The notes below the pieces were generated by a model that made no database searches, was not told the origin of the DNA, and worked only from the letters and a program-made list of their open reading frames with translations. The position numbers were made by a program, and so were the translations under genes. A DNA stretch of 56,273 nt. Source: Rugosimonospora africana. Lineage in GTDB: Bacteria > Actinomycetota > Actinomycetes > Mycobacteriales > Micromonosporaceae. Below are positions 36,149 through 44,709 of this stretch, piece by piece (position 1 is the stretch's first letter; the number at the start of each line of letters is the position of its first letter). The stretch is from assembly GCF_016862975.1 (NCBI RefSeq), contig NZ_BONZ01000103.1, positions 1 through 56,273 on the forward strand, given 5' to 3'.

Positions 36149-36921
36149 CCGCTGAATGGGTCTACCCCCGCCTGCCGGCGGGTGTCGCCGAGGAGCTCCT
36201 GCACTCCCACTCCACGGTCGACAGTCCTGAACTGCTCGTGGTCGCCTCGTCGACCACCCATCCGCGTGCCACCTGGTACCCGACCGCACCCAACCGCGTT
36301 CCGCGGGAGACGCTCGTCGAGGTCCAGGAGGCCGTCCGTAAGATCGCCCACGGCAGCGGCTGGCCCACGCCGATCAGCCGCTACGCCGGCACCGACTTCG
36401 ACCGGCGGATCGCCGCTGAACTGTACCGGCGGATGCGGATCCTGCCCGCCGACGCGGCCTCGGAGGACGTCTGGTCCTTCCTCAGCCTCGTACTGCTGCC
36501 TGACGTCGCGCTGTGGCGCTGGCCGAATCCCGACCGCAGGCCGCGTTACGAGCGACTCGTCGGTCGTCCCCGCAACGTGTTCCGTCGCCTCTGGACCAGG
36601 ATCCACGTCCTCGGCGAGGACGTGGGCGGCCGGTTGTATGAGGACGAGGCGGTCGGACTCCTGGAACGCCCGGTCAGTCTCGGGGGCAATCCCCGCACCG
36701 CCCGCGCCATGGCGGCGGCCCACCTGGCCCACGTCGAGCGTCATCCCGAGCTGCCCCGTACGGGACTGTTCCGTAACGCCGCGGTACGGATGAACCGGAT
36801 GGCCGTGCTGATCAGTCCCGAAGCGCTCGACGACCGGCAGCTGACCGCGCTCATGACGGAGATCTTCGACGCGGCCGCGCGTTCGCTGCTCCGTTCCGCC
36901 GACAGCTCCGCGCCCCGCTGA
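36145..36921 (+). CDS. DUF6339-like protein, last gene of the second Z1 operon
   Basis: A 258-residue, mainly helical protein. The central EDVWSFLSLVLLPDVALWRW and RNVFRRLWTRIHVL segments match what I remember of the actinobacterial family DUF6339, though I hold that name with reservation. ATG 36145 overlaps the previous stop (ATGA). Conserved Trp and Arg residues suggest a structured small helical domain rather than an enzyme. As the terminal gene of a coupled operon of Z1, PD-(D/E)XK, GHKL-type and unknown proteins it is probably a structural or regulatory subunit. Confidence 0.75.
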   Translation: MTAEWVYPRLPAGVAEELLHSHSTVDSPELLVVASSTTHPRATWYPTAPNRVPRETLVEVQEAVRKIAHGSGWPTPISRYAGTDFDRRIAAELYRRMRILPADAASEDVWSFLSLVLLPDVALWRWPNPDRRPRYERLVGRPRNVFRRLWTRIHVLGEDVGGRLYEDEAVGLLERPVSLGGNPRTARAMAAAHLAHVERHPELPRTGLFRNAAVRMNRMAVLISPEALDDRQLTALMTEIFDAAARSLLRSADSSAPR

Positions 36922-37335
36922 GTGGCGCCTGTGCCGCAGGTCGTCATCAGCCTGAATCCGTGCGGGCGGCGCCACGAACGCGTTGTGCCGCCGGCCATCT
37001 GCGGTGGATGCCGCGAGACAGATCCCGACCCGGATCGGAGGCGCGGCATCGAGCTGACAGGACAGTTCCAGGCGCCAGCTGCCGTAGCGTCGGCTGCCCA
37101 GGTCAGACAACACCTCCGGCTGCCCGACCTCCTGCACGGCCCGGGACGTCCGAGCGCAGACGTTGAACCAGTCGCGCCACGCCAGGGCGGGAGAGCTGAT
37201 CGCCGTGCCGCCGCGCCGGGCCGACAGGCCGGGTCAGGAGTTCTCTGGAGTGGCACCTGGACGAGGTCCTCAAGGCCGCTTGACGCCGAACAGGCGGCGT
37301 GACATGTTCGCGACAACCTAGTCAGGGAGTGGTCC
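36922..37335. other. intergenic region without a supported gene
   Basis: The one open frame (from 36922, about 126 codons) starts immediately at the previous stop, is Arg/Pro-rich and has no recognisable domain, so I do not call it. The last bases contain AGGGAG, the ribosome site of the next gene at 37336. Confidence 0.5.
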
Positions 37336-38106
37336 ATGGCGCACGTCTCCACGTCGTCGCCTCTCACCATCGGTGTGCGCCTGCTGCTGGGCGGGCTGGG
37401 CGTCGGATCGTTCACGGCCGGGGTGCTGGCGGTGTTCGCCACCGAGAACGGAACCGGTAGTGGCGTGCTGCTCGGCTTCGGCGGCATCCTGATCGTCCTT
37501 GCTCTGCTCGGCAATCACATTGACAGCTTCGAGTTCGGTGGTGCCAAGCTTCGGCTACGAGCCTCGGCGGCGCAGATGTTCGCATTGGCTGAGGAGACCG
37601 AGCGTCGCGGTGACCTCGTCGAGGCCGACCGGCTGCGGGCGCAGGCCCGGGCGTTGCTCGACGCGGCAGGCCCGATCGCGGATCACTACCGTTCCCTGCG
37701 TGAGTCCATGCCGTCGGGAGCCGCCCGCACGGACGCTCTGGAGCGAGTGGTTGCCCGGGCCCGGAGGCTGGGGGCCGAGCAGGCGTTCGACGCGGCCGAG
37801 GTCGCGCGGTGGCTGCGTGAGGGAACGGATGGGCAGCGCATCACAGCGCTCGCGATGATGCAGGCCCGGCCCGAGTTGTGGGATGTCGATGCGGCGTTCG
37901 CGGCGATCGAAGATCCGCGCAGTGCGTTCGAGCAGTTCCATGCGATGCTTCTGGCTCTTCATCTGATCGAGAGCCTGGATCCGGCGCGACGGCGACAGCT
38001 GGCCGGGATCATCCGGCGCGTTCGCGGCCAGCGGTTCGGTGAGGACGAGGATCGTTGGCAGCTCAGTGAGGAGATCCTCCAGCGGCTGGAGGATCCGGTG
38101 CCCTGA
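37336..38106 (+). CDS. membrane-anchored protein with cytoplasmic helical domain
   Basis: A 256-residue protein. Two hydrophobic helices at about residues 11-31 (GVRLLLGGLGVGSFTAGVLAV) and 39-56 (GSGVLLGFGGILIVLALL) form an N-terminal hairpin in the membrane; the remaining ~190 residues are charged and helical (FALAEETERRGDLVEADRLRAQA) and should face the cytoplasm. No catalytic motif. ATG 37336 is preceded by AGGGAG. Short two-helix anchors followed by helical domains are used by several abortive-infection effectors, and also by many housekeeping proteins, so this is only a possibility. It stands alone between the defence cluster and the XRE-deformylase gene. Confidence 0.8.
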   Translation: MAHVSTSSPLTIGVRLLLGGLGVGSFTAGVLAVFATENGTGSGVLLGFGGILIVLALLGNHIDSFEFGGAKLRLRASAAQMFALAEETERRGDLVEADRLRAQARALLDAAGPIADHYRSLRESMPSGAARTDALERVVARARRLGAEQAFDAAEVARWLREGTDGQRITALAMMQARPELWDVDAAFAAIEDPRSAFEQFHAMLLALHLIESLDPARRRQLAGIIRRVRGQRFGEDEDRWQLSEEILQRLEDPVP

Positions 38107-38841
38107 AGCTTCCTGGACGGGGATCAGCCTGGCGGGTTGTGGACCAGGCACCGCGGGCGGCCGGATGTGAGCAGCCACGCCGACCATGTCCGTCTCGGAA
38201 GACGATGACAGAGCGCCTCTCGGCGTGGTGCCCTTCAACCGTGTGCGAGCGCGCATCCGCTGACCGGTCGGCGACCGCAGCGCCGTCCTGGCTGACCACG
38301 TCACCGGCGGCAGGGCGGCTCAGGCGTGGACCGCACACTACATGGCATTCGCATTCGCGAGGTCGGCCGGTGACGCAGACGCACCCGGTCGTGGCCTGCT
38401 CTGGCCGACCGGTCTGTGGTGACGGTGGCGACCTCCACCGGCTCCCGCATACCGAGCCCCCGGTGGTCGGCATTGACGGCTCTCCTGTCGGCCACGTCGC
38501 CCACCCGAACACGTCAGCACGCTCTGGAAGGCGGTGAGCGGCGTGTGCCAGCTGAACCTCGCGTCCGCCGATCTGCAACACCCCACAGGTCGCCACCTCA
38601 CCGCCGGCCGCCGGCCCACCGGGCACCATCCACTGCGAAGCCCGTGTGCTCCAACATCATCACCAGGTGAGAGGGCGACCTGGCACCGATCTCTGAGGAT
38701 CCGTTCACACGCCATCAGAGTCAGCTGAAGCCTCCGGCAGCAACGGGTCGTGAGTATTGACGACACGCCATGTCAGTACGCGGCCTGCTAGGGTTGGCTG
38801 ACGGCAGGTCAAGCAATATCCGTTGAGCAAAGGACTCCGCC
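38107..38841. other. 735-bp gene-poor region
   Basis: Frames on both strands (for example minus 38063-38629 and plus 38416-38670) are short and overlap one another without domain signal. A minus-strand stretch around 38520-38650 has some coding-like composition and may be a decayed gene. The final bases carry AAGGAC ahead of the ATG at 38842. Confidence 0.45.
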
Positions 38842-40326
38842 ATGGCCTTCCACGCCGTGCGTTCCTCATCATTTGTTGTTGCCCTGAAGCATTGGCGGGA
38901 TGTGCGGGGTTACTCCCCCGACCGGCTGGCTGCACTGGTCGGATGCGAGCCGGCATATGTGCACCATTTGGAATCCGGTCACGCCATCCCGTCTCACGAT
39001 CTCGTCGTTCGTGTCGACGAGGTGCTCCAGGCAGGCGGTGCCGTTGTCGAATCGGCTGTGCAGTGGTCTGGCGGAATCGACACGGCACCCGCCTCATCCG
39101 AGGAACGTGAAGCGGAAGTGGCGGGGATCCTTGTCCGACACGATCACACCTTTTTGGAATTCGATGGGGAGACCTACAGGATCCGTCATTCCCGCCGTAT
39201 CGTCAACACGGGCAGCAGATCGGTGTCGAGCTATATCGTCAGGATCTCCGTTGACCGTTACCCCGGGAATCCTGAGCGGTCACGTAGCCATCATCAGCGA
39301 CATCCACTTGAGATGGCAGAGCTGGGATTTGCTCCAACGTGCAACTCGCGGTCTATCACCTGGGACCTCATCTACGATGGCGCCGCCTACAAGGAGATCC
39401 GTCTGCACCTTGCGGATGAGGTCGGGGGTCCTCTTATCGGTCCCGGTGGTGAGGCTGACCTTGAATTCGGATACGAGATCAGCTCCGAAATATGGGGCAA
39501 GTGGCTCCAGCGGGTCGTGCGCAGTCCGACGCTCGTCATGGCGGTGACGATCAGCTTCTCCGTCGGTCTACGAATGGTGATGTCGGGTTACCAGCTCACA
39601 GGCACCGCTGCCGCGCTGCCTGTCTCCGCTCTGGAATGCGTTCGGCACCGGGGTTCTGACATCTACACGTGGTCGACCTTGCGCGCCGACCAGGACTCAG
39701 TGTTCCGGTTTGAATGGCGACCGGACAAGGCAGTCGCCGACAGTGACGAGTATGCGGTCCCGTTGACCGCGCGAAGGACCATGCTGGCGGCGGGAATTGT
39801 CCAGAGTGACAACATGCTGCTACGGGAGAGGTCGACCATCTTTGACCTTCCGACTGAGCTCGAACGTTGTCGGGAGGTGCTGTGTCTGACCAGCCGTGCC
39901 CTCGACCGGCTGGCGCGCGTCCATCGGTTCGGGAAGGGTCAAGGCATAGCGGCGGTTCAGATCGGGATCACCCGTGCTGCCGTTCTGATCCGACTGGACA
40001 GCGGTAGGGACCTGTTTCTCGTGAACCCGAGGATCGTTGAGGCTTCCGTGGAGACTGACGTCCAGTTCGAGGGGTGCCTGAGTTTCTTCGACGTCAGGGG
40101 GCGTGTGGCCCGACCGCGGAGTGTCAAGGTGGAGTATCAGGACCTGGCGGGCAACCGTGAGATCCGGGTCTTTCATGATGGTGCGGCCCGGATGGTGGCC
40201 CATGAGGTCGATCATCTCGACGGAATCCTCTACACCGACCGCATGTCCGAGCGGGAGCGGCTCGTCCCGCTCTCGGAGTACGGCGGGATAGGCAAGGACT
40301 GGAGCTACCCGCAGGGCCACAGGTGA
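38842..40326 (+). CDS. XRE helix-turn-helix / peptide deformylase fusion
   Basis: A 494-residue fusion. Residues ~12-66 are an XRE-type helix-turn-helix (LKHWRDVRGYSPDRLAALVG, PAYVHHLESG). Residues ~90-310 are a beta-rich middle region of unknown family. Residues ~320-485 are a peptide deformylase with all three metal-site motifs: GQGIAAVQ (366-373), EGCLS (410-414) and HEVDH (454-458). Deformylase removes formyl from the initiator Met of new proteins, and this active site looks intact. A DNA-binding domain on a deformylase is unusual. The enzyme may act on N-termini during infection or be a sensor domain that reads formyl-methionine; both are inference. It precedes an M24-like protein on the same strand by 95 bases. 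Confidence 0.93.
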   Translation: MAFHAVRSSSFVVALKHWRDVRGYSPDRLAALVGCEPAYVHHLESGHAIPSHDLVVRVDEVLQAGGAVVESAVQWSGGIDTAPASSEEREAEVAGILVRHDHTFLEFDGETYRIRHSRRIVNTGSRSVSSYIVRISVDRYPGNPERSRSHHQRHPLEMAELGFAPTCNSRSITWDLIYDGAAYKEIRLHLADEVGGPLIGPGGEADLEFGYEISSEIWGKWLQRVVRSPTLVMAVTISFSVGLRMVMSGYQLTGTAAALPVSALECVRHRGSDIYTWSTLRADQDSVFRFEWRPDKAVADSDEYAVPLTARRTMLAAGIVQSDNMLLRERSTIFDLPTELERCREVLCLTSRALDRLARVHRFGKGQGIAAVQIGITRAAVLIRLDSGRDLFLVNPRIVEASVETDVQFEGCLSFFDVRGRVARPRSVKVEYQDLAGNREIRVFHDGAARMVAHEVDHLDGILYTDRMSERERLVPLSEYGGIGKDWSYPQGHR

Positions 40327-40421
40327 TCGCCATGCCCGTCGTATTCGGACCTCTGCATGCAGGGAGTCGGCTTCAGCCTTGACCGACGTCAATGTGTTCA
40401 ACGATGAGGGGAGGTGGGTCC

Positions 40422-41342
40422 ATGGCGATCGAAGAGAGTGCCGCGCGGCTGGATGCGATAATGTTGACACGAGGTGCTGCTGCCCGTGCCGCAGAGAATG
40501 CACTGGTCGAACGAGGGTTGGGCATGAGTGAGGCGGCAGTTTGCGAGAGGTGGCTCGCAGAGCTGGGTAAGAATTCGGCGATCGAGCCGTGCGGATGGTA
40601 CGCGCCGCCCCCTCATGGCATGAGTGTCCTTGTCGGTGATCCGCCTGACTTCAGGCGCACGACGTTCGCCTCCCTGCGGGAGGTTTCCCACTGGCCCCGC
40701 TCGGAGGCTCTCGTCGATGAGGAGAGCCTGTTATTTCTGTACTGCTCGCCGGTGCACCGGAGTTCTGGAATGATCGGGGATTTCCAGATGAGTCTCTACG
40801 GTGGGAGCTCCTCGGCGGTTCGCCGACATATCGCTGCGACGCTCGATGTGACAGTCAAGACGGTGGAGTACGCCGCTGTGGGTATGGAGTTCGCCGAGTT
40901 GTATGACTATGCGGACCGTCAGATGCGGTGTCAGAGTGTGCGGAATGACACGAACAGTACGACGGACGTCTCCGGGCAGCAGAATATCGGCCATACTGTT
41001 CCCTGGTTCGAAAGCGGCGCACCCACGGATCTGTTGCAGGCGTTGGCCGAGCGTGACCATGGGAAGATTGCCGCCGGTCTCAGCCCCGCCCGTACATTCA
41101 TAACCGGCAGGCAGCGGGCCCGGATAGGACGGGACTCATCCTTCACGGTGGAACCGCAGGTGACCAGTGAGTCCGGCATCCTTGCGACCTTCCATTTCAT
41201 CGTCACCTTCTGCCGGGGAGACAAGGTCGTGCTGGCCGGCTTCTCGAACCTCTTCGCGACTTTCGGGATGACGGAATTCCTGGAAGCCGAATCGATGGAT
41301 GCGGTGCGGGCATACGACTCACGTGTTCTTCGATATTCCTGA
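40422..41342 (+). CDS. M24 (methionine/Xaa-Pro aminopeptidase) fold protein, degenerate site
   Basis: A 306-residue protein with the pita-bread layout: helical start (AARLDAIMLTRGAAARAAEN), ESLLFLYCSPVH, the GDFQMSLYGG segment with Asp120, NIGHTVPWF with His191 and SFTVEPQV with Glu244. In active M24 enzymes the first ligand is Asp at the position of LYCSP, and a final Glu follows; neither is obvious, so metal binding may be incomplete. ATG 40422 follows GGGGAGG. Methionine aminopeptidases remove the N-terminal Met that deformylase exposes, and this gene lies 95 bases behind the deformylase fusion. Its 3' end overlaps the convergent NB-ARC gene by 24 bases. Confidence 0.7.
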   Translation: MAIEESAARLDAIMLTRGAAARAAENALVERGLGMSEAAVCERWLAELGKNSAIEPCGWYAPPPHGMSVLVGDPPDFRRTTFASLREVSHWPRSEALVDEESLLFLYCSPVHRSSGMIGDFQMSLYGGSSSAVRRHIAATLDVTVKTVEYAAVGMEFAELYDYADRQMRCQSVRNDTNSTTDVSGQQNIGHTVPWFESGAPTDLLQALAERDHGKIAAGLSPARTFITGRQRARIGRDSSFTVEPQVTSESGILATFHFIVTFCRGDKVVLAGFSNLFATFGMTEFLEAESMDAVRAYDSRVLRYS

Positions 41343-43547
41343 GTCGTTCGCGCGCTCCATGATCGCCTGAATCTCATCCGCCTGGCCCAGGCCACTGTCA
41401 CCCATCACGCGGGCGATTCTGGCGAGGCTGTTCGCCGTCATCCTGCGATTGCCCATCGCCTCGAACAGGATCGAAGCCTCGGTGTATGCGGCCAACGCCT
41501 CCTGCGCCCAACCCCTGCCCTGCAAGGTCTCGCCCGTGTTGAGAAGTACGGCCGCCTCGATCGTCCGATGCCCGAGAGAACGTCCGACACTGAGAGCGTC
41601 CCGCTGTGTGGCGAGGGCGTCGTCATAGTTGCCGAGAGTGTGGTGGATCAGGCCCAACTGCTGGAGTGCGAGCCCCTCGACGATCTTATCGTCGAGTCGG
41701 CGTGCCAACGTCAGAGCTTCTTCCTGGGAGCGCTGCGCTGCGTCGAGTTCACCCACGCCTGCCTGCGCCGTACCAAGATTGTGAAGTGTCCACGCCCTGG
41801 TCCAGTCATCTCCGGCGTCCTGCGCGATCGTCAGCGCCTGGTGGAAGATGGGGATCGCCCGATCTGATTGCCCGAGACCTGTCAGGCAGAGGCCGATATT
41901 GCTCAGCGTGGTCGCTTCCCCGCTTCGGTCGCCGGCCTCGCGCCGTATCGACAGTGCCTGTTCGAAGCAGCTCCTTGCCTGGAGGAACCGGCCCATCTCC
42001 TTCATCGCGACACCCAGTCGATTGAGCATCATGCCTTCCGCATGCCGATCCCCGAGTCGGGCAGCCGCGCGGCAACCGACCGTGTACATCTCGGTCCAGT
42101 CCTCGAAGTAGCTTCGAACGTAGAGGAAGCTGAAGAGCGCGGAGGCCAGCTTCCAGGCGATTTCGAAGAGACCGAGTGCCTCGGCTGTGCGTGTGCCGAC
42201 AACGAGGTTGAGCCGCTCGGCCTCGCACCATGTCATGGCTGTGGGGTAGTCGCCAAACGCCATCGGTTCCACTCTGTCCGGCAGAGGTGGGAGTGGTACG
42301 TGTCGACGATGAGGCGCCAGTACCCGATTGGCTGCGTCAGTGGAATGGAGGTACCAGGACAGCAACCGGCCCACCGCGACCTTGCGGCTGTCCGCGGACT
42401 CTTCCTGGTGCGCACGGCTGATGGCGTAGCTGCGCAGCAGGTCGTGCACGCGGTACCGTCCTGGACCTGCCTCCTTGATCAGATGAGCATTCGACAGCTC
42501 ATCGATGCTCTCTCTGCATTCGCTGTAGCTGACACCGGAGAGAGCGACCGCCGCTTCGATCGCGATCGATGTGCCTGGATGTAGTCCGATGAGTCGAAAC
42601 AACCTTGCCGCGCGGGTAGACAGTGCGTGGTAGGACCAGGAGAAGATCGATTCCACTGCGGCGTCCCGATCTCCGGACACTCGCAGAACCTTCATGGCCG
42701 AGGTGTGGGTCTCAAGCTGACCTATGAGGTCGTCAAGGGTGGCAAATTCCGACCGTGCGACCACGTCGGCCGCCACGCGGAGTGCGATCGGGAGGTAGGC
42801 GCATCGAGCTGCCAGAGCCGAAAGGTCGAGCCGGTCGTTGGCCAGGGCTATCCGCCTGGGTAGAAGGTGCGACAGCAACAGTTCGGAGTCGAAGCTGGAC
42901 AACGTCGGCACGGTTATCCGGGTCGCTCCCTCCCGGATCACAAGCCCGGGCAGGTCGTTGCGGCTCGTGATGACGACCAGACAGGACGGGCTGCTCGGAA
43001 TCAGCGGTCGGACCTGCCCGGGACTGACCGCGTTGTCAAGCATCACCAGTATCCGACGACCTTGGGTCAGCGTGCGGAACAGGGCGGCTCTCTCGTCCAC
43101 GGTGGGAGGCATCGAGTGCTGGCCGGGCAGTCCAATGGCCCGGATGAACTGGCTGAGTACCTCGGCTGTGGACAGGGGCTCGTTGCTGGGATCGAACCCG
43201 CGTAAGTTGACGTAGAGGTTGCCGTCTGTGAAGCTGTCCGCCACCCGATGCCCCCAGTGGACGGCGAGGGCGGTCTTGCCCACGCCCGCCGTGCCCACGA
43301 TGACGGCGACGGTCACCGACGAACCCGTTCGGCCGCGTTCGATCAGGGCGCTGAGTCGCGTCATCTCGTCGCCCCGGTTCACGAATGTGTCCACATCCCC
43401 GGGTAGCTGTCGGGGAGTCGGCCATTCAAACGAGGACACGTATGAGCCCGCGCTCAAGGTGCCTATCTGTGTGACATTGCCAGCCACGATCCCACCGATT
43501 GCGTTTCTGATCGACCGCGCGGTCTCATCGGGGAGTTCAGCCACCAT
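41319..43547 (-). CDS. NB-ARC/TPR STAND protein with N-terminal amyloid (BASS-type) motif
   Basis: A 742-residue NLR-like protein. Residues 15-34 carry a repeat-type amyloid signalling motif with the pattern N-x-I-x-G-I-V-x-G-x3-Q-x-G-T-L. The NB-ARC domain follows: GTAGVGKTAL (85-94, Walker A), RRILVMLDNAVS (Walker B), SCLVVITSRNDLPGL, and YLPIALRVAADVVA. From ~480 to the end, tetratricopeptide repeats (RLGVAMKEMGRFLQARSCFE and similar) form the sensor. No effector domain is fused, so this is likely a sensor that signals through its N-terminal motif. ATG 43547 is chosen over 43703 because the extension has no domain and GAAGG precedes this codon. A pathway-specific transcription-regulator role is less likely since no HTH is visible. 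Confidence 0.9.
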   Translation of the reverse strand: MVAELPDETARSIRNAIGGIVAGNVTQIGTLSAGSYVSSFEWPTPRQLPGDVDTFVNRGDEMTRLSALIERGRTGSSVTVAVIVGTAGVGKTALAVHWGHRVADSFTDGNLYVNLRGFDPSNEPLSTAEVLSQFIRAIGLPGQHSMPPTVDERAALFRTLTQGRRILVMLDNAVSPGQVRPLIPSSPSCLVVITSRNDLPGLVIREGATRITVPTLSSFDSELLLSHLLPRRIALANDRLDLSALAARCAYLPIALRVAADVVARSEFATLDDLIGQLETHTSAMKVLRVSGDRDAAVESIFSWSYHALSTRAARLFRLIGLHPGTSIAIEAAVALSGVSYSECRESIDELSNAHLIKEAGPGRYRVHDLLRSYAISRAHQEESADSRKVAVGRLLSWYLHSTDAANRVLAPHRRHVPLPPLPDRVEPMAFGDYPTAMTWCEAERLNLVVGTRTAEALGLFEIAWKLASALFSFLYVRSYFEDWTEMYTVGCRAAARLGDRHAEGMMLNRLGVAMKEMGRFLQARSCFEQALSIRREAGDRSGEATTLSNIGLCLTGLGQSDRAIPIFHQALTIAQDAGDDWTRAWTLHNLGTAQAGVGELDAAQRSQEEALTLARRLDDKIVEGLALQQLGLIHHTLGNYDDALATQRDALSVGRSLGHRTIEAAVLLNTGETLQGRGWAQEALAAYTEASILFEAMGNRRMTANSLARIARVMGDSGLGQADEIQAIMERANDSGISKNT
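43446..43505 (-). other. amyloid signalling motif of the NB-ARC protein
   Basis: Encodes the segment with NAIGGIVAGNVTQIG at residues 15-29. It matches the motif at 46797-46856 at N, I, G, I, V, G, Q, G, T and L with the same spacing. The VTQIG core resembles the RHIM-type consensus of amyloid-forming motifs. Confidence 0.75.
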
Positions 43548-44247
43548 CGGGTACCTTCGTTCGCGCGCACTGGGAGGGAAGGTGCTTGCGATCGTTGCAA
43601 CCGGCAGTCTAGTACTCCAGTGACACCTGACGATGTCATCGGTCTGAGCCACGACATGATGGCTTGCTGTCGCATGAGTTCGACTCTGTTCGTGAACTGC
43701 CACGAGATCGATCGGTCAGGATCCGGGCCACGCGATTTGCATGATCGCCGGGAGGAGATCCCATTGTGGCTGACATTTCACGACCTCGATGCGTACGTCT
43801 GCCGGCGCCGGCGCACGTCAGGCACATCTGCGTCCAGACGACCATATGGCGGCCGTGGACCACAGCGTCGAGCCTGCTGATGGGACGGCATTCGAGGAGA
43901 GTGTGTTGCAGGTCCGTCGGGTGCGAATCGAGCCGGGACGGGCACGCGGGGGAGGGCGGCACGCCGGGATCTGTCGGGGGCTGTCAGATGTCCGTGTTCC
44001 TCGCGTGAGCCGTAGCCACCGTGGCGCAGGTGAGTTGACCGAGGGCTGCGAATATCCGCTTGCTGGGCGGCCGACACTGCGCGGTGCCCACCCGGGAATT
44101 GGGGCTCGGCCCGCCGGAGCTGACGCCGACGATGGGCAACCGGCGTCAATCCGGTGATGCGCCGCGACGCGGGAGCAACTGTCAGATCCTGCCCCGAACG
44201 ACAGGAGCGGCCCGCCGACGTCGATGAGCAGTGGTGGGCTCTCCGTG
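43548..44247. other. 700-bp region upstream of the NB-ARC gene, no supported gene
   Basis: Frames on both strands are short and Arg/Ser/Pro-rich, overlapping without domain signal. It should carry the promoter of the leftward NB-ARC gene. The right edge merges into an IS256 remnant. Confidence 0.45.
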
Positions 44248-44576
44248 TCATCGGTCATGCCGCCGTACCTGTTCGCGCTCGACGAGCACACCCTTGTCGG
44301 TCCAGGCCCGGCGCGCACGAGGGCGACCAGGTGGTGCGTTGGTGCGCCAAGCGTTCCTGGGTGGACTCGATGAGGTTGAACATCATCGCGAGGGCGCACG
44401 TGCGATCCGGCACCGCGGATGAACCCAGGCGTCGACCGGTCTCATCCCGCTGCCTGGACCGATCGGTGATCTAGCCATCGATCTCCGCCTCCAACGCCAC
44501 GACGAGCATCCGCCGGGCGCCCTTCCGGACGGTCTCGTCGATCAGGAAGCCCGTCGGCGTCGATCACGGTAAGCAT
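44248..44576 (-). pseudogene. IS256/Mutator-family transposase remnant (internally deleted)
   Basis: Reading on the minus strand from ATG 44576: MLTVIDADG, then, after a one-base shift, FLIDETVRKGARRMLVVALE, the N-terminal region of Mutator-type transposases, soon stopped by TAG. Directly after it, ALAMMFNLIESTQERLAH, then, after another shift, HLVALVRAG and DKGVLVERE to the stop at 44248, match the C-terminus of the same family. Several hundred codons in the middle, including the DDE residues, are gone. This is a scar of an old insertion. Confidence 0.72.
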
Positions 44577-44709
44577 CGGCGTGTCGTCCCAACGGGCAAC
44601 ATCGGCCCACTCGGTGACCTTCGCACGATCCGTCGGGAGGCCCTCGCCGAGCCGACCCAAAGGTTTCTGAACATTGCCCCCGCGGATGCCGGCACAGGAA
44701 ACTGCGCCT

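Noticed and set aside
36922-37302. Open frame after the second Z1 operon
   Set aside because: Starts at once after the previous stop, Arg/Pro-rich, no domain or ribosome site.
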